Below, piece after piece: positions 6,940-11,397 of a stretch of DNA of 11,397 bases. Made by a program: the position numbers and the translations under genes. This DNA is from CAZPLZ01 sp964587525 (lineage in GTDB: Bacteria; Oederibacteriota; CAKKQC01): NCBI GenBank assembly GCA_964587525.1, contig CAZPLZ010000107.1, positions 1-11,397 of the forward strand, in the 5' to 3' direction. The notes under the pieces are model-generated. The model saw only the letters and a program-made list of their open reading frames with translations. It had not been told where the DNA came from and made no database searches. How positions within the stretch are numbered: position 1 is the stretch's first letter; each line of letters begins with the position of its first letter.

Positions 6940-7344
6940 TTATATCGCTTCCTCTCGTTTCATGTCCTTGATACGCCAGTGCCAACCGCCGGCCTTCTGA
7001 AGGGCAGATGTTTTGACCCTTTTACCTTCTTTGATCGTCAGCGTCACGAGGCCCGTCTCGCGATCCACTTCCACGGCCTCGACGTTCTTGACACCCGCCA
7101 GATGGCTCTTGAGACCGCTGGCACAACAGATACCCTCTTTGGCACAAGCGCCCTTTATGTGACACACCCACTTGGACGAGCTGTCAAGCTTCGCGAGCGA
7201 AAGCGCTCCTGTAGTTTCCTGGGCAGCGTGTTTGTGTTTCTTACCGAAGAGCCAATCGAATAGCCCGGCCTGTACTGACATGACCGGGACCATCAATCCA
7301 AGTGCGACCAGGGCTCCCACAACCAGCTTCTTGTTCATCGACAT
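6940..7344 (-). CDS. Secreted MerP/HMA-like small protein with CC metal site (paralogue 2)
   Basis: A 134-aa protein with a cleavable-looking signal peptide (cut after SVQA, residue 26), then GLFDWLFGKKHKHA and an HMA-like domain. WVCHIKGACAKEGICCASGL (59-78) holds C61, H62, C67, C73 and C74, followed by VEAVEVDRETGLVTLTI and VKTSALQKAGGWHWRI. It is nearly the same as its neighbour over the last 90 residues, but its N-terminus suggests a soluble periplasmic form where the neighbour keeps an anchor. It starts 27 bp after the MerR gene with AGGAGG eight bases upstream of ATG 7344, so it is co-transcribed with the regulator. A periplasmic metal scavenger or chaperone is the likeliest role, inferred from the fold and the regulator. 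Confidence 0.75.
   Translation of the reverse strand: MSMNKKLVVGALVALGLMVPVMSVQAGLFDWLFGKKHKHAAQETTGALSLAKLDSSSKWVCHIKGACAKEGICCASGLKSHLAGVKNVEAVEVDRETGLVTLTIKEGKRVKTSALQKAGGWHWRIKDMKREEAI
6944..7207 (-). repeat. Tandem gene-duplication repeat, copy 2 (3' part of MerP-like gene 2)
   Basis: Partner of 6463-6729. Similarity stops at the AGCGCT just upstream of the SLAKLD codons, so only the domain-coding part is shared. Confidence 0.85.
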
Positions 7345-7371
7345 GGTTTTTACCTCCTATGTTTCAAATCC

Positions 7372-8139
7372 TTACCCACCTGTGATACGGACAATCTCTT
7401 CCTTCTGAACCCGCCAAACAGAACCGCTGCAACGGCCTGTAATGTCAAAGATTCCTCCCTTGTCCTGGATCAGATCAACGCGTGTGGAAATTTCGTCATC
7501 CTCTCCCCCAAACAGGCGTCGGGCCCCAGCCTTGGTCAGCTTCACCACCCGATACAATTCGGATTCAGGGCTTGCCGAGGAGGCATGCGAGCCGCAGGTT
7601 TCAGGCGTACAGTTGGGTTCGCAGCAGCCTCCACTCTCGTGCTGAGTGCTTTGGACAGCTGCCGGCTGCACCACCCCCGCTTCACCCACTTTGCCTAAAA
7701 CCGTTTCCGCACACGTGGAAGGGCTGCAATCCTCAGCCTGCATCACCGAGGCCTTGCTGGGCTGGCTCGTGGGTGCAGGAACTAGGATTCCTTGCAGAGA
7801 CTGCTGGAGAGACGTGAGCTCTACCATCTGAACCTCGATGGCCTGGATCTTTTCAGTCAGCAGCGTCTTCAATTTAGGCGCGATCACACCACAGCATCCA
7901 TCGGCAACCACGCGACTCAGGCGTCTAAGCTCTGGGACGCTGAATTGCATTTTCCGCGCGTGGGCGAGGAATGTCATTCGACGGATACTTGCGGCGTCGT
8001 AGACGCGGTAGCCATTGCCGTGGTCGCTGGTCCTGCGAACTGGACGCGGGAGCACATGCACCTTCTCGTAATACCGAATCGTCTTTGCGCTCAATCCGGT
8101 CTGCTGTGCCACCGAACCGATGAGAACCTTCTTCTTCAT
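7372..8139 (-). CDS. MerR-family metal-responsive regulator with long Cys-rich C-terminal extension
   Basis: A 255-aa regulator. Residues 4-75 are a MerR winged helix-turn-helix: IGSVAQQTGLSAKTIRYYEK, GNGYRVYDAASIRRM and ARKMQFSVPELRRL. A dimerisation helix follows (about 86-118) with GCCG at 81-84 near the usual metal-site cysteine. MerR, CueR and ZntR proteins are about 130-150 aa; here about 110 more residues follow. They contain DCSPSTC (137-143), GGCCEPNCTPETCG (170-183) and a further domain from about 194 (ELYRVVKLTKAGARRLFGG ... GRCSGSVWRVQKEEIVRI) that I do not recognise. ATG 8139 has GAGGAGG six bases upstream. Its own promoter has a CueR-like dyad and 19-bp spacer, so autoregulation is likely. 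Copper or another soft metal is the probable inducer, judged from the operator rather than from the protein. Confidence 0.88.
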   Translation of the reverse strand: MKKKVLIGSVAQQTGLSAKTIRYYEKVHVLPRPVRRTSDHGNGYRVYDAASIRRMTFLAHARKMQFSVPELRRLSRVVADGCCGVIAPKLKTLLTEKIQAIEVQMVELTSLQQSLQGILVPAPTSQPSKASVMQAEDCSPSTCAETVLGKVGEAGVVQPAAVQSTQHESGGCCEPNCTPETCGSHASSASPESELYRVVKLTKAGARRLFGGEDDEISTRVDLIQDKGGIFDITGRCSGSVWRVQKEEIVRITGG

Positions 8140-8202
8140 GAGGTCACCTCCTCGGTGATTAGGATAAACCTTCCAGTAAGGGGAAGGTCAAGTCCGTCTC
8201 CT
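8132..8202 (-). repeat. 71-bp direct repeat, copy 1: MerR promoter plus start codon of merR
   Basis: Identical to 9234-9304 apart from one base (8195 c, 9297 t). Weaker similarity continues into the first eight codons of merR. It carries the whole promoter, Shine-Dalgarno site and start codon. Confidence 0.95.
8161..8191 (-). promoter_or_regulatory. CueR/MerR-type promoter of merR operon (19-bp spacer, dyad operator)
   Basis: On the minus strand TTGACC (8191-8186) and TATCCT (8166-8161) are separated by exactly 19 bases. The interrupted dyad ACCTTCC-N7-GGAAGGT overlaps the -35 and fills the spacer. A long spacer with a central dyad is the mark of MerR-activated promoters, and this sequence is very close to the classic copper (CueR) operator CTTCCCCTTGCTGGAAG. 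Confidence 0.85.
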
Positions 8203-8236
8203 GTGGCCCATTCTATGGGTGCGATCCTATGGTCCA

Positions 8237-8267
8237 AAGATACGACTTCCAGCTACTGGAGAGTCAA
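8237..8267 (-). promoter_or_regulatory. Second MerR-type promoter upstream of merR (19-bp spacer, imperfect dyad)
   Basis: On the minus strand TTGACT (8267-8262) and TATCTT (8242-8237) are also separated by 19 bases. The imperfect dyad ACTCTCCAG / CTGGAAGT lies between them. It sits 45 bp upstream of the CueR-like promoter and its sequence is different, nearer to zinc/lead-type MerR operators. Tandem control of merR and the genes behind it is possible. Confidence 0.55.
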
Positions 8268-8306
8268 GCGATTTCTTCGCACGATCCGCCGTCACCGGGC
8301 CCACTG

Positions 8307-9191
8307 CTACCAGAGGTGTACCAGCCGGTGAGGTGACACACCCAGGTGGTAGAGTCCCACAATACAGATCGCTCTTACTAGAGTCATGCCGAAGCCATGA
8401 GCAAGCAACCGTCGGGGAGAAGCGAGGATCTGCTGCCGCAGGATGATGAGGTCGCCCAACTGCTGCAATCGTTGACAGAGGTCTTGGTCCTCTAGCAATG
8501 GATAAGGCCGAAATCCACCCACGTCATTGTACGCTTCCCGACGGACGAAGATCCCTTGATCGCCCCAGGGTATTCTGGTCAGCCGGGCTCGCAGATTGCC
8601 CACGATGTCGACCAGCCGTAGGTCCAGGCGGCGACTTCCGTGGCAGAGGCTGAAGCCACCAGCCACGACCGCAGGGCGCTCCACCAACACCCTCTGGATC
8701 TCTTCCAGGGACCCTGGGAGCAGAATGCAGTCGGCGTGGAGAAACAGGAAAACCTCGCCCCTAGCGACAGCGGCCCCGGCGTGCAACTGGCTGCCACGAC
8801 CAGCAGGAGCCTGCACGACCCGGCAGCCATGTGCTCTGGCGATTGAGACGGTGGCATCGTGGCTGCCTCCATCTACGACGATTACCTCGGTCGCTCCAGC
8901 TCCATTGACCGAGGCCAGGGCGCGTGGGAGCGCCTGTGCCTCGTTCAACGTAGGAATGATGACGGAGATGTGAGGCTGCCTGTTGACGGTTTGACCCCGC
9001 ATCGCCGCGCCCTCGTGGTCTGGCGGTTGCTTAGGTTCTGATGCGACCGTCACTGCCTTGGCAGGTTTAACTTCAACCTTGGCGGAACTCTCGCACTCGC
9101 AAGTCGCCGGGCTACACTCCGGCCCACAGCAGGAACATGCTTCCACCTTATGCGGAAGCTGCCTCATCCCCGCAAATCGACCTGTGCTCAT
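8307..9191 (-). CDS. Family 2 glycosyltransferase (TIGR04283, arsenosugar-biosynthesis type) with Cys-rich N-terminal extension
   Basis: A 294-aa protein. Residues 74-294 are a GT-A glycosyltransferase: HISVIIPTLNEA (74-85), EVIVVDGGSHDAT (102-114), GRGSQLHAGAAVARGEV, LHADC (151-155, DxD equivalent), WGDQGIFVRREAY (209-221) and PLLEDQDLCQRL. This pattern matches TIGR04283, often found with arsenic-methylation genes, although none is seen here. Family members start close to SVIIPTLNE; here about 70 residues precede it, with C19 and CCGPECSPATCEC (21-33), echoing the MerR tail. ATG 9191 has AGAGGAAG upstream and overlaps a short leader ORF as ATGA. Met64 (9002) is an alternative start giving a core-only enzyme, but no ribosome site is evident there. 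The sugar and acceptor are unknown. Confidence 0.82.
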   Translation of the reverse strand: MSTGRFAGMRQLPHKVEACSCCGPECSPATCECESSAKVEVKPAKAVTVASEPKQPPDHEGAAMRGQTVNRQPHISVIIPTLNEAQALPRALASVNGAGATEVIVVDGGSHDATVSIARAHGCRVVQAPAGRGSQLHAGAAVARGEVFLFLHADCILLPGSLEEIQRVLVERPAVVAGGFSLCHGSRRLDLRLVDIVGNLRARLTRIPWGDQGIFVRREAYNDVGGFRPYPLLEDQDLCQRLQQLGDLIILRQQILASPRRLLAHGFGMTLVRAICIVGLYHLGVSPHRLVHLW

Positions 9192-9241
9192 GTTACTTCC
9201 TCTCTCATTGAGTGAGGGTCGATGAGCAACTTGTTCTTCAT
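9188..9241 (-). CDS. 17-aa leader ORF made from a duplicated merR start, coupled to the glycosyltransferase
   Basis: ATG 9241 sits behind the same GAGGAGG site as merR and encodes MKNKLLIDPHSMREEVT, then TGA. The first eight residues (MKNKLLID) match the merR start (MKKKVLIG). The stop overlaps the glycosyltransferase start as ATGA. It is either a vestige of a merR duplicate or a leader that passes ribosomes to the next gene. Confidence 0.5.
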   Translation of the reverse strand: MKNKLLIDPHSMREEVT

Positions 9242-9304
9242 GAGGTCACCTCCTCGGTGATTAGGATAAACCTTCCAGTAAGGGGAAGGTCAAGTCTGTC
9301 TCCT
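9234..9304 (-). repeat. 71-bp direct repeat, copy 2: duplicated MerR promoter upstream of glycosyltransferase
   Basis: Partner of 8132-8202, with one mismatch in 71 bases. It lies between the BtuF-like stop (9321) and the leader ORF. Confidence 0.95.
9263..9293 (-). promoter_or_regulatory. CueR/MerR-type promoter of the glycosyltransferase gene
   Basis: The same 19-bp-spacer promoter and ACCTTCC-N7-GGAAGGT dyad as at 8191-8161: TTGACC at 9293-9288 and TATCCT at 9268-9263. It is probably bound by the MerR protein encoded at 7372-8139, which would place the glycosyltransferase in the same regulon. Confidence 0.85.
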
Positions 9305-9320
9305 AATGACCCGAAATGAT

Positions 9321-10244
9321 TTAGACGCGTACTGGCTCGAACCGGCGGTACGAGTCTAGCGGGGCTAGACCGCGGAACACCTCAGGGTGGAAAATCTCAG
9401 CCAGGATCTCCATCCCTGTTACCACGCGCGGACCGGGGCGGGCAAAGTAGTGCGAAGCATCCACCGCATACACCCGGTTGTTCTTTACCGCGGGCAATTC
9501 GTCCCACCCGGGATATGCCTGAAGCCGCTCCGCTTCCCGCAGCGCGGCATCCAATCGGTAGCCGCATGGAGAGAGGACGAGTACCTCCGGAGCATACTCA
9601 CGAATCTTTTCCCACGGCACCCGCACGGAATCCTCGCCGCGCGTGGCCAGCCGGTCTTCGCCTCCGGCGAGCTCCGTGATCTCTGCCATCCAGTGCCCAG
9701 CGCAGTATGGTGGATCGAACCATTCAAAGATGAACACGCGCGGGCGCTTCAATCCCGCCGACCGCTCACGCATCCGCTCAACCCGCCCTTGAAGATCATG
9801 CACCAGCCGCTGCGCCGCTTCCTGTTTCCCCGTGGCATCACCAACTTCCAAAAGATTCTCAAAGATTTCGCTGAGATTTTTCGGGGTCAGATACAACACC
9901 TTGGGCTTGTGCTTCAGGGCCTGGATGGCCTGCGAGGCTTCGTTGCCCGATGGGGCGCACACCTGGCACAGATCCTGGGTCACGATGAGGTCAGGGGCGA
10001 TTTGCTGCAGCAACACTTCGTCCACCAGATAGAGGCTGTTTCCCGCGCGCAGCCGCTCCGAGACCGCGCGGTCAATTTCCAGGGGCGTCATGGTGTCCGT
10101 GGGAATCGCGGACCTGACCACGACCGGCTTGCCACGGACCGACTCCGGGTAATCGCACTCGTGGCTGATCCCCACAAGCGCGTCTTCAAGTCCAAGGGCG
10201 CAAACCATCTCGGTGCCGCTTGGAAGGAACGAAACGATGCGCAT
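9321..10244 (-). CDS. BtuF-like cobalamin-binding protein (periplasmic-binding-protein class III fold) without signal peptide
   Basis: A 307-aa protein of the Peripla_BP_2 (BtuF/FhuD) family. Seen are RIVSFLPSGTEMVCALGL (2-19), GISHECDYP (25-33), TQDLCQVCAPSG (89-100), FEWFDPPYCAGHWM (173-186), ELAGGED, and SHYFARPGPRVVTGMEILAEI (264-284). This pattern is typical of proteins annotated as cobalamin-binding. BtuF proteins are periplasmic, but this one begins straight with the first strand and has no signal peptide, so it is either cytosolic or exported by a route I cannot see. AAGGG precedes ATG 10244, which lies 6 bp after the vapC stop, so it is likely co-transcribed with the toxin-antitoxin pair. 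No BtuC or BtuD genes are in the window. Cobalamin as ligand is inferred from family pattern and the nearby B12 locus. Confidence 0.82.
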   Translation of the reverse strand: MRIVSFLPSGTEMVCALGLEDALVGISHECDYPESVRGKPVVVRSAIPTDTMTPLEIDRAVSERLRAGNSLYLVDEVLLQQIAPDLIVTQDLCQVCAPSGNEASQAIQALKHKPKVLYLTPKNLSEIFENLLEVGDATGKQEAAQRLVHDLQGRVERMRERSAGLKRPRVFIFEWFDPPYCAGHWMAEITELAGGEDRLATRGEDSVRVPWEKIREYAPEVLVLSPCGYRLDAALREAERLQAYPGWDELPAVKNNRVYAVDASHYFARPGPRVVTGMEILAEIFHPEVFRGLAPLDSYRRFEPVRV

Positions 10245-10250
10245 CAGCCC

Positions 10251-10652
10251 TTACGTTGCTTCCCCAACCACCTGGAACCCACGACGCCTGAAGTCAGCAT
10301 CAAATGTAAAGGCAACCCGCACGTTCCGGCGGCGCATGATCACGAAACTTGCACAGTCTACAATGCCGGCTGAGCGTGACCCGGTGCGTTCGAATTCTGC
10401 AACAACCTCACGGTGCAAGGCGCCGTCAATCCACTCCACTTCATACGCATCCGCTTCCATCAGAAACTGGATCGCCGCCGCCCTTCCCAGCCTCCGCTGC
10501 AGGATAGCCGCCGCCTCACCCAGAATGTACGAATGGATCAGAAAAGTTTCGCCCGAGGAAACCAGCACATCAAGCAGTCTTATAGCTTCACCATGCATAC
10601 GATCGTTGCGATCTGCCAGAGCCAGGATCGCCGACGTGTCCAGAAGCGTCAC
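10251..10652 (-). CDS. vapC: PIN-domain ribonuclease, VapC-like toxin
   Basis: A 133-aa PIN-domain protein. The expected acidic residues for the metal-dependent RNase site are visible: D5 in LLDTSAILAL, E46 in YILGEAAAI, D99 in IVDCASFVIMRR, and D118/D120 in FTFDADFRRRGF. VapC toxins cleave tRNA, rRNA or mRNA and are held inactive by the partner VapB. The start is a GTG at 10652 that overlaps the upstream stop as GTGA, the usual coupling in these modules. The RNA target cannot be told from sequence. Confidence 0.88.
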   Translation of the reverse strand: MTLLDTSAILALADRNDRMHGEAIRLLDVLVSSGETFLIHSYILGEAAAILQRRLGRAAAIQFLMEADAYEVEWIDGALHREVVAEFERTGSRSAGIVDCASFVIMRRRNVRVAFTFDADFRRRGFQVVGEAT

Positions 10653-10981
10653 TTTTTCTTGTGGGATGCCTCGTAGGCTTCGACGAATGCATCGTCGTGA
10701 TAGATGGAAACCGGTCTCTTAGGATTCTGCTTAGACCGGCCGATTCCCACCCAGCCAAACCCTCGCTTCGCCGCCGGCTTTTTTGCAATGAACGAAAGTC
10801 GTTCTAGAGGCGGGAGAGGCTTTGGGTTACCCTCCACCAGTCTCTTTCGCCCATCCCCATGGCCGAGGTACTGTCGGATCGCATCGCGCACGACAGCCGC
10901 AATCGACGATGCCCGATCAAACGCCTTCTTTCTCAGCGCGTCATAGAGCGGCTCTTCCAACTGTAATTGCGTCCGTTTCAC
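10649..10981 (-). CDS. vapB: Ribbon-helix-helix antitoxin, VapB-like
   Basis: A 110-aa protein directly upstream of and overlapping the PIN-domain gene. The N-terminus MKRTQLQLEEPLYDALRK, then SSIAAVVRDAIRQYL, fits a ribbon-helix-helix (Arc/CopG-type) DNA-binding domain, with the LQLEE strand contacting DNA in the dimer. The basic C-terminal part, with KKPAAKRGFGWVG, probably wraps and blocks VapC. It is longer than most VapB proteins (70-90 aa). The start is a GTG at 10981, six bases after a consensus promoter -10, so there is no room for a Shine-Dalgarno site and the mRNA is probably leaderless. A palindrome in the promoter spacer is a likely site for autorepression. Confidence 0.8.
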   Translation of the reverse strand: MKRTQLQLEEPLYDALRKKAFDRASSIAAVVRDAIRQYLGHGDGRKRLVEGNPKPLPPLERLSFIAKKPAAKRGFGWVGIGRSKQNPKRPVSIYHDDAFVEAYEASHKKK

Positions 10982-10987
10982 AGCTCT

Positions 10988-11016
10988 ATGTTAACAGCAT
11001 GCTGTCATGCTGTCAA
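10988..11016 (-). promoter_or_regulatory. Consensus sigma70-like promoter with embedded operator, driving vapBC
   Basis: On the minus strand TTGACA (11016-11011), 17 bases, TAACAT (10993-10988). The spacer holds the perfect 12-bp palindrome acagcatgctgt (10994-11005), and catgctgt is directly repeated (10998-11005, 11006-11013). A VapB dimer bound there would block RNA polymerase. Initiation about 7 nt after the -10 falls on the GTG of vapB. Confidence 0.75.
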
Positions 11017-11027
11017 TGAGCCACGGG

Positions 11028-11396
11028 CTACCGAGGGCCTCCTTCCGGGTTGTAGTCCCCGGGTGGCGTCGTTGTACCACCGGGCGGGAGGGGCACATCG
11101 CCTTCCAAGACGGGATCGCCGGTGGCCTGCATCCAACCGGACAGGCGTCGCTCGAGATCAGCCTTCACCCCGGCATACTCAGGGCTGACGGCCACGTTCT
11201 CGAACTCCTGCGGGTCGGCGGCGAGATCGAAAAGCATCTCCTTCGGGCGTTCACCGATGGGCAGTCCCAGATCAGCCAGGCGCGACTTGGAATAGCCGTT
11301 GTCCACGTTGGGCATGACCATCCGCGGCCGTTCCGAGAAGTACCGGATGTATTTATGACGTGTGGTGCGGATGCAGCGCGCTGGATCATAGGCCGC
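11028..11396 (-). CDS. Sulfatase (arylsulfatase-type), C-terminal fragment cut by window edge
   Basis: About 122 C-terminal residues of a sulfatase-family enzyme. AAYDPARCIRTTRHKYIRYF matches the C-terminal strand region (usually DPxRxVRTxRYKYI), and MLFDLAADPQEFENVA matches the family's ELYDLxxDPxExxNLA motif near the end. A Pro/Gly-rich tail PLPPGGTTTPPGD follows to the TAG at 11028. The catalytic CxPxR motif, where formylglycine is formed, lies outside the window, so neither activity nor substrate can be judged. It ends 12 bp before the vapB promoter. Confidence 0.85.
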   Translation of the reverse strand, partial: AAYDPARCIRTTRHKYIRYFSERPRMVMPNVDNGYSKSRLADLGLPIGERPKEMLFDLAADPQEFENVAVSPEYAGVKADLERRLSGWMQATGDPVLEGDVPLPPGGTTTPPGDYNPEGGPR

Positions 11397-11397
11397 A

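Noticed and set aside
7372..8139. Naming the regulator cueR
   Set aside because: The operator is CueR-like, but the protein is much longer than CueR and its cysteines do not follow the CueR C-x7-C pattern, so the metal is left open.
8307..9191. Arsenosugar pathway locus
   Set aside because: The glycosyltransferase matches the TIGR04283 type, but no arsM, arsS radical-SAM enzyme or other arsenic gene is in the window, so only the family is claimed.
9387..10373. Plus-strand frame of 328 codons opposite the BtuF-like gene
   Set aside because: It runs across the BtuF-like/vapC junction in antisense and has no recognisable domain; both minus-strand genes show clear motifs.

Overview
The window is a draft-assembly fragment, with a 100-N scaffold gap at 2227-2326, from a Gram-negative (diderm) bacterium. 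A TonB-dependent outer-membrane receptor, several exported proteins and a lipoprotein-like Cld homologue support this. Moderately high GC, a chlorite-dismutase-family protein, a TIGR04283-type glycosyltransferase and metal-responsive MerR genes would suit a Nitrospirota-like organism, but that assignment is an inference. Every convincing gene lies on the minus strand, so transcription runs from high to low coordinates.

Region A (1-4044, transcribed 4044 to 1) is a cobalamin locus. It has a sigma70-like promoter, a cobalamin riboswitch, a btuB-like receptor interrupted by the gap, two different tandem DUF71/COG2102 PP-loop ATPases (ATGA overlap), and a CobD/HisC-type PLP enzyme cut by the window edge. 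The layout fits B12 uptake followed by intracellular salvage or remodelling. A perfect 11-bp hairpin covers the purine-rich stretch just upstream of the cobD-like start.

Region B (4048-9304, transcribed 9304 to 4048) looks like one metal-responsive cassette. In order it holds a CueR/MerR-type promoter with a 19-bp spacer, a 17-codon leader ORF overlapping a glycosyltransferase with a Cys-rich N-terminus, a second MerR-type promoter, and a third almost identical to the first. Then come an oversized Cys-rich MerR regulator, two tandem exported MerP-like proteins with a CC site, a secreted LamG-like/DUF1259 fusion with paired ALHNH motifs, and a lipoprotein-like Cld-family protein. The regulator and the glycosyltransferase share a CCxPxC[ST]PxTC motif. 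I do not recognise this combination as a described system, and it is the main candidate for novelty here.

Region C (9321-11016) is a vapBC-like toxin-antitoxin pair, apparently read from a leaderless promoter with a palindromic operator. It is followed 6 bp later by a BtuF-like cobalamin-binding protein without a signal peptide. The right edge (11028-11396) holds the C-terminus of a sulfatase. I saw no tRNA, rRNA, CRISPR array, transposase or convincing intrinsic terminator.
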